Below, piece by piece: positions 36,081 through 47,323 of a stretch of DNA of 64,000 nt (the stretch's first letter is position 1; the number at the start of each line of letters is the position of its first letter). A program made the translations under genes and the position numbers. This DNA is from Coriaria nepalensis (lineage: Eukaryota; Streptophyta; Magnoliopsida; Cucurbitales; Coriariaceae), in contig CP114487.1 in NCBI GenBank assembly GCA_027186245.1, positions 10,907,001 through 10,971,000 on the forward strand. The letters are read 5' to 3'. Below the pieces are notes generated by a model, which saw only the letters and a program-made list of their open reading frames with translations, did no database searches and was not told where the DNA came from.

Positions 36081-37716
36081 TCATCTAACACCCCACCCTC
36101 TATACCTATCAAAATCAAGAACATTACACTTCTTACACATCTCTTCAAATACGGTCTCAACCTCACTGACCTTCCCCATTTCAAAAAACTTCATAACAAG
36201 ACCTGCAAAGCGCTCCATGCTAAGTACATGACCCTTATCAATGGCTTCATTGAAGACCCACATTGTCATTTTGTCGTTTCCGTCCTCATAAAATCCCTTA
36301 ACTAAGCAACCATACATAGCAGTATCAATAACACAACCATAAGAAAGCATGTCCTTAACATGTTCTTCAACTAGCTGCATTCTACCTCTAATTCCACAGA
36401 GACTAGTAATCACTGTGTTATACGATATGAAATTCGGGAGGCAATCCATTTGTGGCATTTACTTTAAAAGCATAGTAGCACGTTCAAGCTCCTTGTTATC
36501 GATTAGAACTCTAAGAACTGCGTTGAAGCTTGAGACACCTGGGTTAATCCCGGCGGCCTTCATTTCCTGCAAAAGGGATATTGCTTCATTAGGTTGTCTC
36601 ATTTTGCAGTATCCATTGATGACAACTCCATAAGATTTTACATAGGGTGATATCCCAAGATTAGGCATCTCCTTGAGGTCTTTACCAGCTTCACTATGTC
36701 TCCCTGATATGCAAAGCCCTTTAAGAATACTTGTATGCGTCGCTGCATTATCTTTCAAACCATTTAACCTCATTTTAGTCATCATTATTTTCGTCCCATC
36801 TACATCCCCATTCAAACATAAACCACTGATCAATGCATTGTACGTTAGCGGATTCGGATCACAACCTCTATTCACCATCTCATTCATACATTTCACTGCT
36901 TCATCCAATTCCCCTTCTTACAATAACCATCAATCAGACTAGTGTAAGTCACTGTATCAGGCAAACAATCCTTCTTCTCCATCATTTGGTTAAAGACTTT
37001 CATTGCATTGTCCATATCACCTTTCTTACAGTACCCATTGATCAATGTACAGTATTGTAAGTAAGCGACTTTGGCTCACAAGACATATTGTCGATCACCT
37101 TATGTGCATCCTCAATCATACCCACTTTGCAGAATCCCCTGATCATAGTAGCATAGGTAGAAAAAACCGGTTTAATCTTATCTTCCTTCAACATTTGATC
37201 GTAAAAAGCTTTGGCCAACATCATCTGATTCCGTCTAACTAGCACACCGAGTATTGAATTATACGAATACAAACACCGACCATTTTCAATCTCTTTCGCT
37301 CTGTGAAACCAATAAATCGCACTTCTGACATCCCCCCGATCGCCATAAGGTTTGATGAACTTCCCCTACAAATCAGAGAGTCTGTTGGAGAAGAGGGAGT
37401 GGGACAGAAGGAGGCCAATGATAGCTATGTAACAATTGAGGTCGTGGGTATAGTTATTTGGGTTAGGGTTATTAGGGTTTGCGGCCCAGTTGAAGAAGAT
37501 GAGACCGTGATAAGGGCTGCTCTGGTTCTTGATGACTTGGATTACTAAGCTTGGGTTCAAGTAAACTGAAAACTCGTTGAGAGTGGCTGGAATGAAGTTT
37601 GGGTTCTTATGATTTCTAGGGTGTAAGGTTTTAAGAGTGGAGGTTATGGCGGTCAATAGGGCGGCGCTTTGATCGATGAAAGATGGTCAGGTTGGGACTC
37701 TTGATGTCATAGCCAT
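36081..37716 (-). pseudogene. P-class pentatricopeptide repeat pseudogene
   Basis: Minus-strand sequence shows one PPR protein spread over frames: YSYNSILGVLVRRNQMMLAK, TYATMIRGFCKVGMIEDAHK, TYNALISGLCLNGDVDG, SYGVVINGYCKMRQPNEA and NFISYNTVITSLC, then a non-repeat tail. Lesions in order: TGA at 37687-37689 just after a possible ATG (37716), TAG next to the ILSNRLSDL-like region near 37366, an extra G in a G7 run near 37336, a five-base insertion near 37050, a lost G near 36916 and TAA at 36459-36461. An intact relative would be an intronless organelle RNA-binding PPR protein of some 500 residues. With six independent lesions it is a pseudogene. Repeat identity is otherwise well kept, so inactivation looks fairly recent. 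Confidence 0.9.
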
Positions 37717-37917
37717 TGCCACTGGAAAAAAATTGCACGTTTGCTCTGTTTTTCACATTTCGCGTTATTGCACGTAGACTATAGTTTAGCGTATTTAATT
37801 TTTTTAATTTATATAAGATCAATTGAATTTGCTTTTCAATGTACGATTAAATTAAATAATAATTTTTGTGAAACAAAAAAATAAAAGTGTAATTTTACAT
37901 ATTTTTTGATCGCTACA

Positions 37918-39322
37918 TTATATATCAGTAGGAGGTTGAAGTATCATTGCTTGGGCGGTGACCCTGTTGGTTGTCGGACGAGTTGTCTGGTTAGGCCAAG
38001 CCATGATGCTAAGTTGAACTCTTTCCAATTTGTCAATAGCTGAAATAAGGGTGTCTCTAATTTCATCTGGGTCACAACAATGAATCAGCCCATTTGAGCA
38101 AACATATGAAGGAATTAAGCTCTTTAGTTCCAGCCTAGAGATCAACAGAAGATGGCCACTCTCTATTGCTTCTTCTCTTAGCTTCCCTAATCCGGCACGT
38201 TCTGCCGCCAGGCCTTTCGTTGCTGACTGGATACAAAAAAAGCCCTACACATAAAATGCATCTAATAACTATACTTGGAAGTAACATAGAATTAATTAAT
38301 TAGTTAAAACTAATTACCTCTTCGGTTAGTTTGATGTCCATTCCCAACCGGACTTCTCTGGGTTCGGGAACCAGTTCGAGTTGAATTTCCGTAACACCCG
38401 GAAGAAACCATAATCTTATACCTTGTACTGTCTGTATGTTAGAACTCTGGTTTTGCACTCTGGAGAGATTGGTCTTCTCCTTTTCCTTCAATGGAAAAAA
38501 ATTAATGAAAACAACAATGTATATCAAGCGGATTGATAAAACGATGTAACCGGAAAATGGTTTACTCACCGAGGTGATGATTTGTTCGGATTGTATATTG
38601 ACAAAGACAAGAGGGGCTCCTGAAGAAACTGCAGAAGAGAACCAAGCCATGCATCTTGCTGTTGTTGTCTCAATAGAGTGCTCATTATTTAGAGGTAGAA
38701 AGAGAATAGAGCTAATAAGTGAACATGTTCCGTCTTGATGGTACATGTCTAATTTCAGCCTCCAATCATATGCTATTCCTCTTCTGTTGAATTCTCTACC
38801 GTTTATATCCACCACTCTTCTGCTCATTTCTAATATTTAAACAAAGTCAAATCAAAAGTCAAACTCTGACATAAATTAACAGAAATCCTTAAGAAACCGA
38901 ATTACACATAAGAGAAAAAGTAAACTACCTTGTAATTCACTGCATTGCTCTAAGGTGAGGTCCCCTAAAACGGCGACGTGTCTGTCATCGGAAGCTGCTC
39001 TGATGGTATACTTTTGGTGTAGTAAAGAATCTTTCTTCAATACAATTCTTGCTCGAAGCTTAATTGTTTTATCGCCTCTTCTAACTTTAATCCATATAAA
39101 CTCCAAGCTCTTCTGACTTACAATGTTTCCGAGCTGTGAACTCAGATCAGACTTCGCCTTGGCTGGAACAAACTGATGCTCCTCGACAATAGTGGCGGTG
39201 CCGCCCTCGTGAGCTACCCCTTCAATTATGTCTCCAGGCAAGGGCATGGTGTCATCCCATTCCTCCGCCGCTTTTTGCTTCACCTGTTTCACACAAACCA
39301 CTGTTTGAACACCACCCATCAT
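37918..39322 (-). CDS. Plant protein of unknown function with PDZ-like C-terminus
   Basis: Four exons on the minus strand: 38929-39322, 38570-38829, 38318-38485 and 37918-38244; 382 residues, start [14 protein letters not shown] recall similar unnamed proteins in other plants but no function. Visible parts: an N-terminal [14 protein letters not shown] segment; a beta-rich middle ([36 protein letters not shown]); [38 protein letters not shown]; then [20 protein letters not shown] and [16 protein letters not shown], which looks like a PDZ carboxylate loop and strands (about 265-320). The end is [10 protein letters not shown]. No signal peptide or membrane segment. Its ATG is only 87 bp after the stop of the RWP-RK gene on the same strand. 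Exon phases fit perfectly, so it looks functional. Confidence 0.8.
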
Positions 39323-39409
39323 CTTCCGATAATAATTTCGACATTATCACTTCTTATCAACTAATTAATTAGCTGGCGAGTTTAGTGTCACATGGAGAGA
39401 CATTCATTC

Positions 39410-42400
39410 CTAAGAAAACTTTGTGTCGGGTTCGTACCATGTCAATTTTCTAGTTAATTCCAAGAAGCCGGCGATGGCATCATTAGCCTGTTGAGGAAGA
39501 CGATGTTGAGATTTTGTTTAACTAAATAAACTTATTACAAACATGTACAATAAAATGTCGATGAAAAATATTGCTAGACAACTACGTACTCTCAGTTCAA
39601 TAACTGTACACATTCTCGTTACTGCATTAATTAACATAATGAATTAAGCACAAGACACATTATAATTAAGATTAGAAGAAAACTAATAAATTAAGTAGCT
39701 TAATTGGACTATTGCTAACCAAGATGGTTGAGAAACTCCAGGTCGAGAATTCCCGCCAAAAACTGAGAAATTTCTTGTCGGAGTTTCCAATTTCCTTTGA
39801 TTACTTTTCAGCTGTAATAAAAAAAAAAAACATGAACATATATAAATAAGTAGATAAATAATGTTTAAATTAATGAATTAAATTAATTGATAGATAATAA
39901 GCGAACCTTTCTGTAAGGCCAGCGCCGTAACCCAGCCCTCCGACATATCTTGTTAACAACAGTGGCGCACATATCCATTCTTCTAGAAGCTTCCCTGATT
40001 GCAAGATGAAGATAATCACGAAAATCACTCAATGTCGTCTTCCCAGTTCTCTTCCTCTGCATATAATTTACATAATCAAAATACCACTACTACTGCTCAT
40101 AGTAACACTATCAACAACCTGTGCTGAAAGAGATGTCATTCTTGAAGTGCTTGCTGCGTTCTGACGTGAGAGTGTCGGTCCCGGTGCGAGTCCTTCGGGT
40201 GGAACGACTGGGGGGTACTGGTCCAGCTGGAGACGTAACATGTATTGTAGTCATATCACTACGTAAACATATGCATGCACGATTTAAAAACGGAAGAGTA
40301 ATAACATGGTTGCTGTGGAACGGATGTAGTAGGAGGATTTATGGCCGTCTGATTATTGTCACCATCCTTGTCGATTCCAACGCAAAGGGCTGCGTAGTAA
40401 GTTGACAGTGCATCTGGAAGCATAGTGTACTTTTCTAGTGTTTGGTCCATACAATATTGCCAAAAATTTTGCTTCACATCTCTTAAACTTTTCTTGCAAA
40501 AACAGATTTAGAGACGCAAATCTGGACAAAATCAAACGAAGGTAGAACCTCGTATATATAGAGTAGGGTTAAGCATCGGGTAAGAGCCGAAACGAACCAA
40601 TCCAATCAAAATTTCACCCTATTTTTTCGACCCAATCCAATTTGCATAGGGTTGGATCGGGTAACCGGATATCCGATATATATATATATATATTTTTGTA
40701 TATATATATATATTGTCCAAACCTTAATTAGCTCAGCAATCATCAGTTACTTGTATTGATTCTTGGTTTTTAACAATCTACTTCGTACAAGATTCTATAT
40801 ACCAACTTGATGCCAACGGCAATATGGTAAAGAAGGAAAAGATTTTCAATTAATTGAGATGTATTTTAGGTAAAAGAATAATGGTATTTGATTGATGAAT
40901 CATGCCGTTGTTTGATTAGTAGATTTGCCTTCTATGGTTTGAGAGAGAGTTAACTTGCCTTCTATAGGAAATTTAAGAGAAACAGAACGAAGTAGGTTTT
41001 TGTTATGGGGGAGAGTAATTACCCGGCCATTTTCATCTGCATTTATGATCTTAAGAAGAAAAGAGGCGTTACAGAAGAGAGACAAACAGAGGAGAGAGCA
41101 GCAGAGGCGGTGGTCGAGCGGACTGGAGGGGGGCACGTGCTGGAGGGCGGAGAGGAGAGGGGAGGGGCGGCAGGAGAGCAGAGGCGGGGTCAATAGTTAT
41201 GAATACAATGAAAATCAAAGATTTATAAACTCAAAAAACGAATGAATTTATTGACTGAATTCATTATCAAAATTGAAATATTCAATTAGTCATATAATTA
41301 AGATTAATGAAAATTAAAATGAAGCATACATTTAATTATGAATCAAATCCTAAAATCATATGGATTTAACAAAAAACATATAATGACATGTATAAATAAT
41401 CTACGAAAAATCAAATAATACATAAATGATATGATAGAATGTTCAAAAATCCTGAAAATGCTATAAGGTGTTCGAAAATGATTGAAGTTAGTTGAACAGG
41501 AGGATCACTATAACAATAGCCCTTGGTAAATTTACCAAAGACGAAAATGATTTATTCGATATTATGGATGACCGGTTAAAGGGGAACCATTTCAGTTTTG
41601 TAGGTTGGTCTGGTTTATTACTCTTTTCCTTGTGCCTATTTCGCTTTAGGGGGTTAGTTTATAGGTATAACTTTATAATTTCATGGTATACTCATTTATT
41701 GGCAAGTTCCTATTTGGAAGACTGTAACTTCTTAACTGTTGCAGTTTCGCCTACTGCTAATAGTTTAGCACGGTCTTTGTTATTACTATGGGGTCCTGAA
41801 GCACAAGGAGATTTTACTCGTTGGTGTCAATTAGGCGGTTTGTGGACTTTTGTTGCTCTCCACGACGCTTCCGGACTAATAGGTTTTATGTTACATCGAT
41901 TTGAACTTGCTCGATCTATTCAGTTACGACCTTTGTAAACACAAGAAATTTATTTATTATAATCAACACAATCAATCTTAATAATTTAATAAAAAGTAAA
42001 CTATGATATCAATTGTTGTAAAAAATATATACAATCTTATAAATTACATATAAAATATCAAGATTTCAAAATAAAATAATGAGAATAACGTATATGAAAA
42101 TATATAACGTCAATTAAAGATTGATATGTTATTTTACACAGACTAATCTATTTCACTCAAAGATAAATAATTAAAGAGAAAACAATAAAATTATTAAACT
42201 TAATGACCAAAACTCCTATACCGTTCTTTACACAAAAATCCTAATTAAAACTCCACTAATATTAATTAATTTTTCTATTAAATAATACATATTATAAAAT
42301 TCATACTTAATAAAATATTTTATTAAATTATATTATAATAAATCACTTAATTAATTAATCAAAATAAAAATTCAAATATAATTATTAATAATTTTAAAAT

Positions 42401-43021
42401 TCACCTTAAATTATTAAAATAACTCACCAATTTAAACATTTGAAATTTACTGCCGGAAGAATGAATATCTATGTAAGGACGGATCTCTAGAATTGCATGA
42501 CTGATCATTGCTAATCTCCCATGAATCTCAAGTTTTCTTATAAATTCGACTACCACCAACAAAATTAAAGAATAATTTATATTGCTTTTTTATTTTTTTA
42601 ATTGCAAAAAGTGACGGTAACTTCGAATGAAAAAAGGAGTATATAAGAATGATGATGATCACCATTAAAAAGAGTGTTCTCTAAGAACTTGGCAATAACT
42701 ACAACTGAATGGGAAAACGTCCTGAGGAGGCCAAACCTCAATCTGGTTCGAAGCGGCATCAAGTAGAGTATGGGGATCGACGTTATTGGCCGCTTGTGCT
42801 CGACTACTTGATTCAGCGTGTACATTAGAGTGCCCCGCTTGATCGAGAGTGCCCCGCGTCGTATTTGAAGGGTCCTGTGGGGGATCATTGATGGATCCAT
42901 GATCATTGTATTGAGGCTGCTGTACTGGATTAGAACTTGAAGAGGGTCCCTCGTTTGGTGATGGGAAATCAAACAGGGTAGGATTTGAGTCAGCCAAGAT
43001 GTTGAGCAGAAAATCGTCCAT
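39410..43021 (-). CDS. RWP-RK domain transcription factor, possible frameshift
   Basis: Minus-strand exons: 42663-43021, 42428-42549, one starting 40492 (end unresolved), one ending 40119 (start unresolved), 39907-40056, one starting 39811 and 39410-39487. It begins [19 protein letters not shown]. Exon 1 ends [11 protein letters not shown] and exon 2 gives [18 protein letters not shown], both typical of plant RWP-RK proteins. Exon 3 is [14 protein letters not shown], then [18 protein letters not shown]. The RWP-RK domain (39907-40056 and 39811) reads [40 protein letters not shown], and the protein ends WYEPDTKFS. Exon 1 ends in phase 2 where exon 2 needs phase 1; a five-T run near 42670 has one T too many, so this is either a lesion or an error. 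The 40493-42427 intron holds a psbD plastid fragment. Nuclear DNA-binding role inferred. Confidence 0.75.
40493..42427. other. RWP-RK gene intron with TA repeats
   Basis: About 1.9 kb intron of the RWP-RK gene. It has TA dinucleotide runs at 40676-40712, AT-rich DNA from 41940 to 42420 and the psbD insertion listed separately. Confidence 0.6.
41497..41937 (+). pseudogene. psbD: Nuclear plastid insertion (NUPT): psbD 5' part
   Basis: The translation matches the first 147 or so residues of photosystem II D2: [41 protein letters not shown] and [20 protein letters not shown], ending [11 protein letters not shown]. It has many substitutions, two compensating frame changes around 41640-41680 and a small insertion at the start (ACTATAACAATAGCC for ACTATAGCC). 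No further plastid sequence was recognised on either side. This is a transferred plastid fragment, not a working gene; divergence suggests it is not recent. It lies in an intron of the minus-strand RWP-RK gene, in the opposite orientation. Confidence 0.93.
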
Positions 43022-43508
43022 GTCATCATTAGGATCTGCCACATCTTCGCGCTACTCTGTTTCTCTCTGCAGTAAATGAGAGTGGCGCGTGAGACAGAGG
43101 GGGGGGGGGGGGATGTGAAGCACCGACCAGAGTGGTGGTGCTTGAGGGATGGGTAATGAGTCGTTTGAAATTTGAGAAATGAAGATTTGAAGAGGAGGAG
43201 GAAGATATAGAAAACGGCGGAGGTAGTTTATTACCGTTGAGTAGTAAGCGGCGGTTGGTTTATTTAGGTATTTATATTAATTTTTATGGCGCGGATTTAT
43301 AATCAGAAAGGTTGTGACGGTTGGAAATTTTATATTTCGCCTCAAAAATTAAATTCAATCTTGGCTATAAATAAGTCAATGAAATGCGAGACGGTGCGTT
43401 TTCAAAAAGCGTTGGTCAAACGACAGCGTTTAACTGAAAATCAAAGAAGATAGGCCGAAGCTATCAAGTTGTGGATGGAAATGGGAATAAAATCTGAAAG
43501 AAAGTGAA
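43022..43508. other. Divergent promoter region (RWP-RK / omega-amidase)
   Basis: About 490 bp between opposed start codons. Contains a 14-bp poly-G near 43099. No gene seen. Confidence 0.55.
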
Positions 43509-46008
43509 ATGATCAGAACATCACATTCACTGTGCTCGCTAATCATCTCCAACAATTTCACTCTCCACCGCTTCTCCTTCTCTCGCACCCTTTTCAGTTC
43601 CCACTTGAAGCTCTTTGCTCCCCTACCTTCTCTCCTCCCCTTCGCCTCCACCAACCACCGTACCTTCCGCCGCAAACCCATCAATCCGATTATGGCATCC
43701 TCTTACATTCCTGAGCAAGCCAGGGCCCCACCAGCGCTCCCCTTGCCTACTCCACCTCTTACTAAGGTCTTTTTTTTTTCCTTCTATATACGCGCAAGAC
43801 GGGATTTTGGACTTATTTTGAATATGGGTTTTTGATTTTGTGGATTTTCTTTTTCTGGGATGTAGTTTAAGATTGGGTTGTGTCAATTAGCGGTCACGGC
43901 AGATAAGAACATGAACATTGACCATGCACGTAAGGCTATTGAGGAGGCTGTGGAAAAGGGCGCCCAACTTGTTGTTCTCCCTGTGAGTTACTTTTGTTTT
44001 CTTCTTCTTTTAAATGGGTTCCTAATCCATAAGAGGTCCTTGCGTGCATGTGATTTATAGTAAATATAAGATGATAGTGAGTTGCAATCGAGATTAATAC
44101 TTCGGATGAATAAAGGGTGTACTTTTTCCGAAGAGAAAAATGTTTGGATTTAATGGATTCAGCTTATAATTTTATCCTTCCATATCTAGGAAATATGGAA
44201 TGGTCCCTACTCAAATGATAGCTTCCCAGTATATGCTGAGGACATAGATGCTGGAGGCGATGAGTCCCCTTCAACTACTATGCTTTCTCAAATTTCTCGT
44301 CTACTAAACGTCACAATAATTGGTGGCTCTATACCAGAGCGATCAGGGGATCGATTGTATAATACTTGTTGTGTTTTCGGAAGTGACGGAAAACTCTTAG
44401 CCAAACACAGGAAGGTAAAAATCTTCAAATCCCCTACTTTATTTTAAGTATGATAAGACCATTTCTGAATATCTGATATCTAGGATGTAGTATTTGATTG
44501 CACATTGAGTTATGGTATTAAGACATGGCCTTTAATGTTTTGAGTAATAAGCATCTCTAGTATTTCGCTACTTTAAGAAGATAAAGTACTTGTTAATGCT
44601 AATAGAGATATGTCATAAGTCTAATGTGCATTTTCAACTACAGATACATCTCTTTGATATTGATATTCCTGGAAAAATTACGTTTATGGAGTCGAAGACT
44701 CTTACAGCTGGGAAAACTCCTACTATTGTTGACACAGGTTTCGTGTTTGTTTCTCTTTCATTATAACTATTTTCATTTCGCAAGTTGACTATTTTTCCAT
44801 CAAAGAAGTCATCCTACCTATTGATTCTATTCCTTAAAACTCTTCTCCTTTACTATAAACTTTCTCAATTCTGGAGTATTGGGTGATGCAGAACTTGGGC
44901 GTATTGGTATAGGTATCTGTTATGACATTCGGTTTCAAGAATTAGCAATGCTATATGCAGCAAGAGGTTTGCCTTTTCCTTCTAACTTCCTGTCAGAGAA
45001 TTGATTATTTTCTCCCAACACTGGATTTGAAGAGGTATTCCTTCATTGATTGATGGCCATTTTGGTTTTCTTGTATATATTGCTGAAATATTAGGGGCAC
45101 ACTTGATTTGCTATCCGGGAGCATTTAACATGACCACTGGACCTTTGCATTGGGAGTTATTACAGAGGGCAAGGTATTCATTCCCTTACTTTCATTTTCG
45201 AAATCAATTCTACGGTTCACTTGGATGACTATTCAATGATTCATGTCATAACTTTATAATCCCGTAAGATCATCTGAAGTGAATAGTTTCAGGGCTCTTT
45301 TACTTATATAGATCATCTGAAGTGGATGACTAGCTTAATATAGATGATCGTTTTTACTTATATTTGTTCAATATTTTCTGCAGGGCTACAGATAACCAGG
45401 TATTGTACCAAAATACCAAATACCTAATTCCCTGTTCTATGTTGATGGACTGATTGGATACTGATATAATGGAATGTGAATTGAGTGATGTGCTTCTCAT
45501 TATTGCTATTGTTATTTCTTATTACTGGAAAATTAGTTGTATGTAGCGACTTGTTCACCCGCTCGAGATGCAGGGGCCGGTTATGTGGCTTGGGGGCATT
45601 CCACCCTTATAGGACCAGTAAGTGCCTCATGTTTTTGCTTTCCAACTAGGAGCTTTATTTAACGAATTCATACTTTCAACAATTATACTACACTCTTGAA
45701 AATCCATTTTAGTCGTATCGTTCGTAATTGTTTTTCAAATAAATATTGTGGCAGTTTGGGGAAGTACTTGCAACCACGGAACATGAAGAGGCGATCATCA
45801 TAGCCGAAGTTGATTACTCACAAATTGAGCTTAGAAGGTTATACTTGGGGCTCATAAATCGTTTTTTTAATGTTCTAATCTTTAACTTTTCCCCTAACTC
45901 TTATCTATATTCTTAAAACCGTTTTTTAGGACAAACCTACCGCTCCAGAAGCAAAGGCGTGGCGATCTTTACCAGTTAGTTGATTTTCAGAGTTTGAACT
46001 CTGATTGA
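43509..46008 (+). CDS. NLP3: Omega-amidase, chloroplastic (Nit2-like nitrilase)
   Basis: Ten exons: 43509-43766, 43866-43982, 44190-44414, 44644-44737, 44892-44966, 45095-45173, 45384-45399, 45537-45617, 45755-45837 and 45930-46008; 368 residues. The first 60 residues are Ser/Arg-rich with few acids, a chloroplast transit peptide; Met62 (MASSYIPEQ) could start a shorter cytosolic form. The nitrilase core has the catalytic triad Glu126 ([11 protein letters not shown]), Lys200 ([13 protein letters not shown]) and Cys241 ([10 protein letters not shown]). The enzyme hydrolyses alpha-ketoglutaramate and alpha-ketosuccinamate, products of glutamine and asparagine transamination. The 16-nt seventh exon is unusually short but required for frame. 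Closest remembered relative is Arabidopsis At5g12040. Confidence 0.95.
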
Positions 46009-47323
46009 ACTACTGCCTGGGGAAACAATGTCTCATTCCATCCCTCTCTATTGTTTGAAAGAGTATTGTTGTGTGTTTTGGTCACATGAATAAGCGATCG
46101 CCTTTGGAGATACTAACATGGGGCCATTCTAGAAGCTCTAAGCAGATGGTATGGTGTACTTTGTTGACAAAATGTGTATGGTAAAAATGAGAGTAAAAAG
46201 GCTGAACAAGACATGACATAAATTTAACCGAGGTTAAACCAACTAGATTTGGGACAACCTTAGGCTCACTTCCCTGTCTATCAATCGGTGTATCGTGTAG
46301 GCCCCGGCCCACGCCCTTCTCCTGAAAGTGGTTGTGATTGGATCTCGATCCCTAGTTCTTCACGTGGACTTATAGGCCCAAAATTAAATTGCTTGCCTGC
46401 TCGTTGATGATGTTCGGACACTTGGCGCCGTACCGGGGCCCACGTGTATTAGCAAGAAACGACATTAGGAAGCAAAGGGAACGCAGGAGATTAACCCAAA
46501 GATACAATAACCACGTAGACCACACGTGTCTCTGGCTCTAGGTGGGACCCTCACGGTTTGATAATTATTTTTTATAACCGGATTAAATAAATAAATAGCT
46601 CCTTAAAGAAATTCTATTTAAAAAAAAAAAATCTTCCCTCTAATTTAAAGACCTCAAATTGGTAAGAAAATGAATCAATTTTGGGGTGAGACAAAAAGGA
46701 AACATCTTTTGTGAGTTGGCGTTTTCTAAATGTCTGTGTAAGGGAACAGAAATGGTAATGGATGTTGTATCTATGAAACTCTTATGTCTTGCCTTCCATG
46801 AACATCAATTAAGGCAAGACAAATGTGTGGTGGGTTTTTGATGCAAGGTTCAACTTAATTAGTGTACAAAATTAAATGACTTTTGGCTCATCAAATGGAA
46901 ACACTATAAAGGTGGGGGCGTCGATTCCATTCTTATCTTGTTACTATTCTTTCTTTTTAAGTACATTTGTAAACTAAGGGCATTAATCTCACATATACAT
47001 AGAGTATATATACGTGGGACTCTACCTAAATATTTTAGGATAAAGATTTTCCTCGAGACGTGCACTTTGCATTTCAAACACATCGAGTAGGTGCATTCCT
47101 AAATTTGGTGTTACTCTGCATCCCTAAATTGAAGTTAGAATGCCACGTCATAGGATATGACAGGCTGGCACTAGGCCATTGCTTTCCATCTACAGACACT
47201 GCTGACATGCACTCGCTTGCAAGAAGTATTTATAAACTCTCTCACCCTCTGTTCCTCTTGCCTCCTTCAATCCGTCTTCAAAAGCCTTCTCATTCTCTCT
47301 AGCTCATTCTTAATACAGAAAGC
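46009..47323. other. Intergenic, promoter of BIG GRAIN 1-like gene
   Basis: About 1.3 kb between omega-amidase and the next plus-strand gene. No coding gene seen; the last few hundred bases are the likely promoter and leader. Confidence 0.5.
47231..47236 (+). promoter_or_regulatory. Probable TATA box of BIG GRAIN 1-like gene
   Basis: TATAAA within TATTTATAAACTC, 88 bp upstream of the ATG and followed by a pyrimidine-rich leader (CTCTCTCACCCTC). Confidence 0.6.

Noticed and set aside
39410..39487. Fusion of the RWP-RK gene with the downstream unknown gene into one protein
   Set aside because: No donor in the last RWP-RK exon matches the phase of an acceptor in the next gene, so I kept two genes and recorded the tight spacing.
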